NCBI GenBank assembly: GCA_902729315.2
Contig: LR746269.1
Location: 129,001-193,000 of the forward strand
Length of the DNA stretch: 64,000 bases
Source of the DNA: Spirodela intermedia
Taxonomy: Eukaryota; Streptophyta; Magnoliopsida; Alismatales; Araceae
Direction: 5' to 3'
Positions 34,530 through 45,521 of this stretch are shown here, piece by piece. Within the stretch, counting starts at the first letter, position 1, and every line of letters begins with the position of its first letter. Position numbers and translations under genes: made by a program. Under the pieces are notes generated by a model that saw nothing but the letters and a program-made list of their open reading frames with translations, was not told the DNA's origin and ran no database searches.

Positions 34530-36515
34530 ATGGATTCATCCGCACCACAACCTCCGGTTCTCCTTCCTCGACGCCTTCTCATCTCTGTTGTTCTGATCCT
34601 CATCCTTCCTTTGCACGCCGCCCCGACTTCTGCCTCGGGCCTCAGATGCTCGGACACCGAGAGGAATTCCCTGCTGCGGTTCAAGGCCGGGCTCCGAGAT
34701 CCCGACGGCCGCCTCTCCTCGTGGACGGGACTCGACTGCTGCCTGTGGAGTGGTGTCACCTGTGACCTCACAGGCGCCGTCGTCAAGCTAGACCTCAAGA
34801 ATTCCCACTTCCTCGCCGACCCCGAGCCTTATGGGTTCCTCAACGGAAAGCTCGACGCTTCTCTCCTGAAGCTCGAATCCCTCGCCTACCTGGACTTGAG
34901 CCACAATAAGCTCGACGACGTTCCCATACCTGCGTGGCTCGGCTTCTTCAGGCACCTGGAGTACCTTGACCTTTGCGAAGCCGGCTTTGCCGGCGTTGTA
35001 CCTCCCCAGCTTAGCAACCTTTCGACCCTTCGACACCTCGATATCTCCTATCTTGACGACCCACCTCGCCTGCATGTCGAGAGTTTCAACTGGATCTCCC
35101 GCCTCTCTTCTCTGAGATTCCTCTCCATGAGCGGGGTCGATCTCTCCGGGATCGACTCCACGGAAATCATCCAGACCCTCAACGACAACCTGACATCTTT
35201 GGCCGATCTTCGCCTAGACAGCTGTGGCCTCTCTGGGATACCACAATTCCTTTCTTCCCTAAACTTTACCTCCCTCAAAAAACTCGACCTCTCCTGGAAC
35301 AACGTCGGCCCCATCGTACCGCCCTGGATCCTCAACATCACCAGCCTCGAGACTCTCGGTCTGGTCAGTAGCGGCTTCCACGGTCTCCTACCCTCTGGCT
35401 TAAGCGAGCTCCCCAACCTGGAGACGCTGCTCCTATCCTACAACAATTTCAGCGGAACCCTCCCAAGATCCATCGGCAAGCTCTGCAAGTTGCATACCTT
35501 GTACCTGGAGTTCAACAATCTGAACAGCGAATTGCCGCAGTTCCTCGATCTCTCCAGCAACTCTTCGTGCGGGCCGCTATCTGGCCTCGTGGAGCTAGAC
35601 ATGAGCCACAACAGAATCCCCGGTCATCTCCCCCGGTGGTTGGAGGATCTCAAGAACCTCAAGTACCTTGAACTGGAATCCAATATGTTCACCGGCGGTC
35701 TTCCCCTCGGCATTGGAAAGATGACCAAGTTAATGCACATCCTCGTGTCCGACAACCAGCTTAGAGGAGAGCTCTCGGAAGCTCATTTGACAGGGCTGAA
35801 GGACCTGATCACCTTGGAAGTTAACGATAATCGGGCGTTGGCGGTCACCCTGAGGCCTGACTGGACCCCACCGTTTCAAGTAGAGCGCTTGGGCCTTGGG
35901 GGCTGCCGGGTTGGTCCCCGATTCCCCACGTGGATCAAGAACCAGGTGCATCTCGAGAACTTAGACCTCTCCAATGCCGGCATCTCGGACACCATCCCGG
36001 CCTGGTTCTGGGGATTTTCACCTCCTCTCAGTGAAATCAGCCTCTCTTCCAACCTCATCACCGGAACCATTTCCGAAAAGATCTCGTCTTTCAAGAGCCT
36101 GACTTCCCTGAACCTCTCGACCAACCGCTTCTCTGGTCGCATCCCCTTAAGCATGACCACCATGCCAATCACCCTCCTAGACCTCTCGAACAACAACCTC
36201 TCCGGTCAGGTCCCTCTCGGCGGCGGGATGACGGCCTTCAACACGACGGCGTTTGAAGGAAACCCGCTTCTCTGCGGGCCTCCGACGAATGTGAACTGCC
36301 CGAGGGATCATGGAGACAGAGACGGAGCGCCTTGCCGCAACGGCATGACCAGAAACGCGTCTTTCTATCTGGGCGCGGCCGCGGGAGCTGCCGTTGGGAT
36401 TCTAGTTACCCTCTTGATCTGGAGTTATCGTGGAAGATTTCGCCAACAGGAGGTCGAAGGAAAATCAATGGCCTTCTCTTCTGATGGTCAGATGAAGGAC
36501 GGAAGACTCAAGTAA
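34530..36515 (+). CDS. LRR receptor-like protein (EIX-type RLP), intronless, compact, 661 aa
   Basis: This is a cell-surface receptor-like protein without a kinase domain, of the class that signals with SOBIR1/BAK1-type co-receptors. Residues 1-36 are a hydrophobic signal peptide (LLISVVLILILPLHA). The LRRNT pair follows (CSDTERNSLLRFKAGLRDP, WTGLDCCLWSGVTCD). LRRs run from about 85 to 575 with typical LxxLDLSxNxLxGxIP units (LAYLDLSHNKLDD, LDLSNNNLSGQVPLGG). The cap is NTTAFEGNPLLCGPP. An acidic/basic juxtamembrane stretch is followed by a single TM segment at about 610-633 (YLGAAAGAAVGILVTLLIW) and a short 28-residue cytoplasmic tail. EIX2-type members are about 1,000 aa, so several LRRs and the usual non-LRR island before the last four repeats seem to be missing. 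The reading frame is intact. Confidence 0.92.
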   Translation: MDSSAPQPPVLLPRRLLISVVLILILPLHAAPTSASGLRCSDTERNSLLRFKAGLRDPDGRLSSWTGLDCCLWSGVTCDLTGAVVKLDLKNSHFLADPEPYGFLNGKLDASLLKLESLAYLDLSHNKLDDVPIPAWLGFFRHLEYLDLCEAGFAGVVPPQLSNLSTLRHLDISYLDDPPRLHVESFNWISRLSSLRFLSMSGVDLSGIDSTEIIQTLNDNLTSLADLRLDSCGLSGIPQFLSSLNFTSLKKLDLSWNNVGPIVPPWILNITSLETLGLVSSGFHGLLPSGLSELPNLETLLLSYNNFSGTLPRSIGKLCKLHTLYLEFNNLNSELPQFLDLSSNSSCGPLSGLVELDMSHNRIPGHLPRWLEDLKNLKYLELESNMFTGGLPLGIGKMTKLMHILVSDNQLRGELSEAHLTGLKDLITLEVNDNRALAVTLRPDWTPPFQVERLGLGGCRVGPRFPTWIKNQVHLENLDLSNAGISDTIPAWFWGFSPPLSEISLSSNLITGTISEKISSFKSLTSLNLSTNRFSGRIPLSMTTMPITLLDLSNNNLSGQVPLGGGMTAFNTTAFEGNPLLCGPPTNVNCPRDHGDRDGAPCRNGMTRNASFYLGAAAGAAVGILVTLLIWSYRGRFRQQEVEGKSMAFSSDGQMKDGRLK

Positions 36516-36806
36516 GAGCGGAGGATCAAGGATGTAACTTTCTGGTGGCTGCTACCGAGTGTAGTTGGTGCTTTTTCTTCAAGGCGAGCAAGCAGATGGG
36601 AGTGCCCTGAACGCTGCCGTCTTTAGGTGTGACTCTGTCATGGAACATCCGTGTGGCAGAATTATCTAGTAATATCGTATCGAAAAAACTAGACCATGTC
36701 CCCTCTTCCCTACTGGATACGTCTGAGCAGGTGAGGGATGCACTTACGCTTCTGCGGAAATAGATCACATGGGTCTGAGTCAAAGGCAATGAATTGGGCC
36801 CGAGTC

Positions 36807-37045
36807 GACGGCCTTCCGTCGTCAGGGTGTTGAGGAAATTGGTTGGGCCTCCTGGTCAAAGACCTAGGAGCCTAGAAGGAAAGAAGTCAAAGGGAGACAA
36901 TGAATTATATTGCGCGAGTCAAAGCCCTCTAGAAGACCGCCTTCTGTCGTCAGGGTGTTGAAGAAAGGGGTTGGGTCGCCTTGTCAAAGACGCTGGAGCA
37001 TAAAGGAAAGAAGTCAAAGGGAGAGAATGAATTACAATCGCGGGA
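36807..37045. repeat. Imperfect tandem duplication, 128-bp period
   Basis: The block CGTCAGGGTGTTGA followed by GGTTGGG, TTGTCAAAGAC or TGGTCAAAGAC, and GGAAAGAAGTCAAAGGGAGA occurs twice, offset by 128 bp. Copies differ by roughly one base in ten by eye. No coding content is evident. Confidence 0.75.
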
Positions 37046-39019
37046 ATCAAAACCCTCCTCCTCTAGACGACCAACTCCGGGTGGTCTTCTAGAGGGAATT
37101 CTCTCGTGTGGGAACGAGGGTCGTGACCAGCGGCAAAAGTCGGCAACTTTCTCGATGCCGACGCCATATCTCTCCTAAACGACCGGAGGCGCAGAATGTC
37201 TTTTGTTTCACATATCGAAGGCGGCCGGGTTGGGACTTTGACCGGGGAAAACGGAAGCCACGAAACAATTTCGGAGAAACCCACCCTTTGAAATTTCGCT
37301 GTCCATTTGCAGAAATATTCTACGCCCATGGTCATGCCTATCACTGCAACAGCAGACGCCGCCTCGCCGGCGTCCTTTACTAGGCAGTATACGACGTCTA
37401 TACGAGAGCCGACGACATTCTCATTAAAAATGAATACCAAAAGTGAGAAATACCTGGAATTCGTTGACTATTAGGGAAGGCTAAAGGAAACGGCTACTTT
37501 TCACTCATCTTCTGAACGGATTGAAAATTTCCATTGATGAAGACTAGGTAATCATTTCTTATCAGGGCAAAAGCTTCACCTCTGCTGTGTTTTTTTCTAT
37601 ACTCCTTTGCTATGGGCTGCCCACCCAACATTTGAATGTTCCATTCTACAAAATTGTCAAGAAACGTATGATAGCTAGAGTCTATTTATCTCTTAAGGTC
37701 TTGTAAATTTGTAGAATATGTTGAACAGACATCCAATAAATTGAAGAAAAAGTTTCAAAGGCTTAAACAAGGTAGCTCCTATCGAGACGGAATCATCACG
37801 AAGAGACATCACTAATTTTTGGAGGTGAAGGAGAAAATCCGAGGATCCCTTTTAAGAGTTTACAATAACATTAATAAAAGAAACTTTGGTGCCTCTATTC
37901 AGGAAAAAAGGTTGGTCAAGAAAATTTAGATAAGTTTTCTGGCCAAATTTGGTATACTGCTGTCAAAATAATATACTCTAAAATTTAACCACTTTGAAAC
38001 TAATGGTTTCTATTTAATCTCATCCCCGCAAATAAATAGTGCATTTACAGCTTGGCTTTTAAAGGTAGCATTTTGGGCAAAAAGTAAACTTCAAAAAATA
38101 GGAGACACAAATGTGGAATGAAGGTGTAAATATTAAAAGAAATAAAATTAGAATATTCAAAGACAGCTTCTATCCTAGTCAAGAGATGAATAATTAAATC
38201 TATGATAAATAAATAAACTCATCCTTTTGGAAGAGATAACTTTGAGTAAAGATTCACAACTTTGATGCACAAGTCCCCCAAAAAAAACGATTATTGGCAT
38301 CAAAATAAAAGGAATAATTTTATAAAAACTAAGTGTAGTCATATTTTTTTTTTATTCGTGTATGAGCAGCCAAAATGAATCAATAGAAAGTTATTGTATT
38401 TGTGATTCAATGCAAAAATTCCTTCAAAATGTTGGAGGCACCAAGCAATTTATGTGAAAGCAAAGATAAGTAACACTAAATTCATCTATAACGTTATTTC
38501 TTTGTATTTAAAATTTAACATAAACAAATAACGCCATTGATTTCTGTATAGATGATTGTGGGATTTTTAACATAGTCATGGAATAAAGTAATAACTAGAG
38601 TTTAGATGGATACTTAATCAACTATTTACAGTAAAAATGATACAGGTGCCCGAAGAGCATGTTATAAATCCTAAGAAGATGTATGATTCTTAAAATACGC
38701 TAACCTAATAAAGATGACATTTGGTTACTTGCATTTCAAATGTAGGGTATTATGCTCTAAAAAAGAAGTTATTCGCAGATAGATTGAGAACAAAAGAGTT
38801 TTGAATGATACATAAATAAAAGATAGATCATAGTTGAGAGAAAAAGCATCACTTGAGTAGCAAGATGCAACCATTTTTGGGTAGGCCCGTCCCCTCACTA
38901 TGAATAAAAGGTAACATTTATTTTGTATGATTGTAATGGAATATTTAAAACAGTTTTCTTGTAAAAATGAAGTGCTTTGTAAATGTTCAATTTGATGTAT
39001 TTCTAAACAACGAAGTTTT

Positions 39020-39180
39020 CATCTTAGCAGATTAAGGATGGGCTTAGGATTTCAATGGAAAGAAAAGGAGCAACAAGTGAAGCAACAACTAGAAACATAC
39101 CGCAGCACAATGGGGTGATAGGACAAATGAATAGGACTGGTCTAAGGTTGAATAGAAATATGTCAAAAAGGGTTAATATC
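39020..39180 (+). mobile_element. Ty1/copia integrase fragment (relic)
   Basis: The plus strand reads ATTRNIPQHNGVIGQMNRTG and RLNRNM, matching the integrase block TxxxTPQQNGVAERMNRTLLE of plant copia elements. Upstream frames back to about 38.5 kb look like decayed pol but are too broken to delimit. No LTR was recognised nearby. Confidence 0.72.
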
Positions 39181-41034
39181 CACTAAATACGTTTAGGTAG
39201 AACTAGTGAATGCACCCAGTCCGCACCCTCCAAGTGATCTAGATGGATATTCACGTGAGTAAGGTCTCCGGACTCCGGTCGAAGTAACCCAGAAGTCTTC
39301 TGCTTCTGTCAAGAGACGCTTCATCTGATCCGCAGGGTCTTTGGATATCGTGGTTGGAATCCAGAGTGGGAAGAACACTGTCAAGGCCTTCCTCACAGGC
39401 TACCCATATTTAGCCCACGGTTGCAGGAACTCCCACTCTACACTGTTACCGTTAATTATCGAACACTCTCTGCTTGCGTGAGTTTATTTTCTAGTTGAAA
39501 ATAAGGCCGTTCCCATCTCGACTCGAGGGCCGATTTGGGGCTCCAACCACGAAACCATCAGCCCTCGTTTTGTCGTGGACATGCAGGTCAGGGAAAACTC
39601 GTACGTATAATAAGTTGCCGTAGAGACAGACGGTGGGATATGGGGAGAGGGAGAGGGAGAGAGAGGTAAGGAGGATCATACCAGGCCGGCATTGTCGGGC
39701 AAAACTCACTGAAGTGAGCTAGAAGAAGACTTGCCGGAGATGGAAGACGAGTAGCAGCCGCAGCAGAGAGGATCAGGCCCACCGCCGTCACTCATCGTTC
39801 CACTTCGCCGAGAGCGCCACCCGCAAATAAGTATACTCCGGTCGTAATCTGACGTGAGGAAGGGGACAGAGGAAACCACGCAGCGGCTCCCTTTCCGATC
39901 GATTCGACGGACCAGGTCGTGGGCCGCAGGATGGGCATTTGGCGGCCGGGATCGTATTCGTGAGCTGACCGCAGAATTATTTCGGTCAAACTTTCGGTCA
40001 ATAACGGGCGGCGACAAACTTTCCACCATTCCCTGTCCATCATGGCTGCGGAAGAGAAAAAAAAATGGAATCGCTCCCAGAGCCGATTGAGCTGAATCAC
40101 AGAGAGTGGCGAGTACCCTTCGGCGAAGACGCCGCCTCTGACCTCATAATGGACCAAGGTTTTTCAGCGACAGATGGCCTCATCCTAGGACAAGAATAAG
40201 CTTGAACGGCTGCGATGGGCGAGTGACTCAACTGCCATGAGGCCGACAGTGCATCGTGTTTAACGTTCAGTGGTGGGCTTTGGGATCCGAAGAATGCCAG
40301 CTCAGGGACCTGGTGGCTCGGTTGAGGTGAATCGGGTGATGAGTCAGCGCTCGGTGGCGATCCCTCCGCCCCGGCGCACTCGGTCAAGACCCTTGATACG
40401 TCATTAGTTGTCATTCAACCTGACGTTTAGCGGTGGAAGCCCGAGTAGAGAGGAGATTATTGATGGGGCCGCATGGCGCGTACTATCCACCCACGTGGCT
40501 TCCGTCAGGCGGGGGGCGACTCGCTCACGTACGCAGCAGCTAGAATGATTGACCGGCGAATCCGGCTGCGGCTTCCAGATCAGACGACGATTCAATTGTG
40601 GGGGTCTGCCTCCACCCAATCGAACAGTCCAGATCCGCTTCGCACGGCGGTGATGGACCGCGCAACGAACCGCCATCATGATTCCATCTTATCTTCAACC
40701 ATCGTGGCGGCTGCTTGGGGGGGCGGGGGGGCCGTAGGGGAGGGCCCGCCCGAGAGGTCGGACTTGACTTCTTGCCCATGGAAGAAGATATTTTTCTGTT
40801 GGATCTAGATCTTCAAAACCTCTGCGACTGGTCAAAAAAGCCACGCGGCCGTCTCCGTTAACCAGAACCCGCGTAGATCCTGTGACCTGTGGGGAAGGGG
40901 AGGAAGGAAGCTCGCTGAGACTCACGGCCGCTGTCCGGTCGCCGTCGCCGTTGTGGAGGGCACATCCTTATTAAATTTCTGGCTGAAGATAGGAGACGAA
41001 GACCCCTGCGATGACCCAAATGCCTCTGGTTTGG

Positions 41035-41042
41035 TATATAAA
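41035..41042 (+). promoter_or_regulatory. TATA box of the ABCG transporter gene
   Basis: TATATAAA lies 205 bp before the ABCG start codon in a GC-rich setting, giving room for a leader of about 170 bases. Confidence 0.7.
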
Positions 41043-41246
41043 CCCTCCCGACTGGCAACACTGAGTTCTCCCAAACCGTACGCTCGTTCCCCCCTCGGCG
41101 GCAGCTAGGGCAGCTCGCTGCTACCCGTGTAGAGAAAAGGGGAAGGGGGGAGGAGAACCCACTTCGAGCTCCGCGGAAAGGAACCTGTTTTTACGATTCA
41201 ATTTCCCGATCGAAGAGAGAAATTGGAGAGTTGAGGGAGATCTGAG

Positions 41247-44200
41247 ATGGAGATCGCCGGGTACCGAGGCGGGAGCCTCCGGGGGAGTCTCCAGGGGAGT
41301 CTCCAGGGGAGTCTCCGGCGGAGTGTGTCGGCGTGGCGTTCGCCGAGCACGAGCGACGTCTTCGGGCGGTCCAGTCGGGAGGAAGACGACGAGGAGGCCC
41401 TGAAATGGGCGGCCCTCGAGAAGCTCCCCACCTACGACAGGCTGAGGAAGGGGATCATGACCGGCGACGGCGGGGAGATCCAGGAGGTGGAGATCCAGGG
41501 CCTGGGCTTCCAGGAGAGGAAGAACCTGCTGGAGAAGCTCGTCAGGAACGCCGAGGAGGACAACGAGAAGTTCCTCCTCAAGCTCCGCAACCGTATGGAG
41601 CGGTGAGTACCGATTTTTTCTTACCCTTGGACCTCCTCGAGCACCGCAGCCCTTCGACCTCTCTCCCCCCACCCAGTTCCTGATCGTAACGAGATTCTTA
41701 CCATTTTTTTCTTTTTTCCCTTTCTTACCGCCGCCAGTGTTGGGATTGACAACCCCACGATCGAAGTCCGGTTCGAGCATCTGAACATCGACGCGGAGGC
41801 CTTCGTCGGAAACCGAGGTGTCCCCACACTTATCAATTTCTTCGTCAACAAAGCCATGGTACGGTCTCTCCTCTGCTCCGTCCTCGGGTTTTCTGGGAGG
41901 CGATCTCTCTCCTTCGCCGGCTCGCTTGCGAGGATCTCACGAGAAAAAAACTATTTTTTTTGTTCTGGATTCAGTGGATGCTCAGTGCTCTTCATCTGGT
42001 GCCGAGCGGGAAGAGGCCCATCTCGATCCTCCACGACGTCAGCGGAATAATCAAGCCCTGCAGGTAAAGTCAGAGTCGATCCCCAGGCGCCGTTTCAGAT
42101 CAGCAGCCTTAGTAGTTTCTCTCCCGGTCTTCTCGCCGCCGGCAAAGAAATCACTCGCTGATGAATCATATTTCTGCTTAACTGCGCAGGATGACTCTGC
42201 TTCTCGGCCCCCCGGGAGCCGGTAAGACGACTCTGCTGCTGGCCCTCGCAGGAAAGCTCGACAACACCCTGAAGGTATTTAACAAAGAACTCTGCTTTTT
42301 CATCCTCCCAGAACGGAAAAAGATCTGTAAAAGCAGGTGATTCTCTCGAATTCCGGAGATTGATAATCATCTCTTCTTCTCGTTCACGAAACCCAACAGG
42401 TAACTGGGAACGTCACCTACAACGGCCACGGGATGCACGAGTTCGTCCCCCAGAGGACCTCCGCCTACATCAGCCAGCACGACGTCCACATAGGGGAGAT
42501 GACCGTGAGAGAGACTCTGGCTTTCTCCGCCAGATGCCAAGGCGTGGGCACCCGATACGGTAGGTCAACGATCTAAGGTACACTAGCCTGGACAGCCCCC
42601 GTGACCAGATGATGCTCACCTTCCTTTCCCCTCTGCGTGTTTCTTCGCAGAGATGCTGACGGAGCTGTCGAGGAGAGAGAAGGAGGCCAACATCAAGCCA
42701 GACCCCGACGTGGACGTGTACATGAAGGTGAGCCCAGAAGTCATGGCCGATGTGTACACTAAAGGCGCGCAGTAGCCGCTCTCCGACTGACAGACAGGCA
42801 GAAGAAAGAAAGAAAGAAAGACGTCGTCTCGTGACTGAACTGACTTCATCTTGCTCGCTCGTTCCTTTCTGAACAGGCCGTCGCCGTGGAGGGCCAGGAG
42901 AGCGTGGTCACAGACTACATCCTCAAGGTAGGGACGAATGGCGCAATAAATTTCATGGCGACATGCAGTCAAATCTGTTGCTCCCTTGCTTCCTTCGCCG
43001 GTGGCAATTCCACTGATTCATCGATCGACCGCTGAATCAATCTGTTGCTTCTTTATCGTAGATCCTGGGTCTGGACATATGCGCGGACACCATGGTCGGA
43101 GACGCGATGATCCGGGGGATCTCCGGTGGCCAGAAGAAGCGTGTGACCACCGGGGAGATGCTCGTGGGGCCGTCGAAGGCGCTGTTCATGGACGAGATCT
43201 CCACCGGGCTGGACAGCTCCACCACCTTCCAAATCGTCAACTCCCTGCGGCAGTCGGTGCACATCCTCGGCGGCACGGCGCTCATCGCCCTACTCCAGCC
43301 CGCACCGGAGACCTACGACCTCTTCGACGACATCCTCCTCCTCTCCGACGGCCAGATCGTCTACCAGGGCCCCCGTGAGAACGTGCTGGAATTCTTCGAG
43401 TCCATGGGCTTCAGGTGCCCGGAGAGGAAGGGCGTCGCCGACTTCCTGCAGGAGGTGAGCCAACTGCCCGGCAGAAACCCCGGCTGCTACTACTACCCTC
43501 CACTGAGATGGCGCTGACCCCGGAATTTCGTCGCAGGTTACGTCGAGGAAGGATCAGCAGCAGTACTGGGTACGAGAGGACGAGCCCTACCGGTTCATTC
43601 CGGTCAACGAGTTCTCGGAGGCCTTCAAGTCCTTCCACATCGGCGCCAAGGTGTATGAGGAGCTCAGCACCCCCTTCGACCGCAGCCGCAACCACCCCGC
43701 GGCGTTGACCACGTCAAGGTACGGCATCAGCAAGATGGAGCTGGTCAAGGCCTCCGTCGAGAGGGAGTGGCTCCTCATGAAGAGGAACTCCTTCGTCTAC
43801 ATCTTCAAAGTCGTCCAGGTGAGAGCGCGTCCTCCCATCCCCCGCCGCTGCGCCGGCAGTGACACGCAGACATCAGCCACGGACTCGGTCGCTCTGGGCA
43901 TCTAACTAAACTCGACCGCCTCCACTTCCTTACATCGCAGCTGTTTATCCTCGCGCTGATCGCCATGACGGTCTTCTTCCGCACGAAGATGCCCCGGAAC
44001 GGGATCGAGGACGCGACCATCTTCCTGGGCGCCATGTTCTTGGGCCTCGTCACCCATCTGTTCAACGGCTTCGCGGAGCTCGCCATGAGCATCGCCAAGC
44101 TCCCCGTCTTCTACAAGCAGAGGGACCTCCTCTTCTACCCGTCATGGGCGTACGCGCTACCCACCTGGATACTCAAGATCCCCATCTCCTTCGTGGAATG

Positions 44201-45436
44201 CGGCGTCTGGGTCGCCATAACCTACTACGTCATCGGCTTCGATCCCAATGTCGTGAGGTTAGACTCCGCCACCCACCCAGATAGATGAATGAGATGCCCC
44301 ACCGCCGCCGGGAGGGAGGGAGACCTCTCTCCTTCCTCGTCCGCTAATTGATTAAATTAACTCTCGAATCGGCTCCGTCTCTGCAGGATGTTCCGGCACT
44401 TCCTGCTCCTGGTTCTGATCAGTCAGGTGGCCTCGGGGCTCTTCCGGCTGCTGGCCGCCCTCGGCAGGGACATGGTCGTCGCGGACACCTTCGGCGCGTT
44501 CGCTCAGCTCGTGCTCTTGGTGCTCGGCGGCTTCATCATTGCCAGAGGTACAAAGAAAAACCCTCCCCAGAGCTTCTGTATTTCATAATACATCACACCG
44601 AGCATGAATCGGAGGAGGCAGCGATCGTCACCGGCGACTTTCTCTTTTGCTCCTCCCGCAGAGAAAATCAAGAAGTTCTGGATCTGGGGTTACTGGGCGT
44701 CGCCGTTGATGTACGCGCAGAACGCCATCGCCGTGAACGAGTTCCTCGGGCACAGTTGGAGCACGGTAAGGAGGGCGTCAATGGCAAGCTTATCGTCAAC
44801 AGGGCGGAGGGGGATTTTTCTTTATCTGAACTCTGTTTCTACCGCCGGCGCAGGTTGTGGACTCGATGGGGCAGACACTGGGCGAGCAGTTCCTGAGGAC
44901 CCGTGGAATATTTGTGGACAAAAACTGGTACTGGATCGGCGTTGGCGCGTTGCTCGGATACGTGGTTCTCTTCAACGTCCTCTTCATCCTCTTCCTCGAA
45001 TGGCTTGACCGTGAGTTCTTCGGGCACCGAAATCTTTCACAAAACCTCGCATTCTTATCGTTCGAAGCCATGCGTCTGAATGTCTTCTTGCTGCACATTC
45101 AGCCCTTGGGAAAGGTCAGACCACCGTCTCCGAGGAGGCTCTTCAGGAGAAGGAAGCGAACAGAACAGGAGCGAACGTTGAACTGGCGAATCGGGGATCC
45201 GCTGCAGAGGGTCAGTCAGTCAGTCTCTCCTTCTGCGTCTTCTCCCACCTTCTTCTTTCTCCTTCTCTGGTTAGGTGTATCTGAAAGTCGTGGCCGCAAA
45301 TTGCAGGCGGAAGTGTGGAGATTAGGAAGGATGGAAGCAAGAAGAAGGGCATGGTGTTGCCATTTACTCCTCTCGCGATCACCTTCGATAATGTGAAATA
45401 CTCCGTCGACATGCCGCAGGTAAATACCTCCCTCTC

Positions 45437-45521
<85 letters not shown>

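Larger units (their letters stand above)
36516..41034. other. Long intergenic region: receptor-like protein 3' end, AT-rich TE-like DNA, ABCG upstream region
   Basis: Left to right this contains the receptor 3' region, a 128-bp tandem duplication, AT-rich DNA from about 37.5 to 39.2 kb with a Ty1/copia relic at its right end, and a GC-rich stretch from 39.4 to 41.0 kb leading to the ABCG promoter. Small ORFs in 39.5-40.9 kb exist on both strands (for example minus strand 40029-39706) but show no recognisable domain, and I do not call them genes. Confidence 0.45.

Noticed and set aside
39706-40157. Possible small Cys/Ser-rich gene on the minus strand (GGGPDPLCCGCYSSSISG)
   Set aside because: The Cys-rich stretch is too short to match a CYSTM or similar family and no supporting exon structure was evident.
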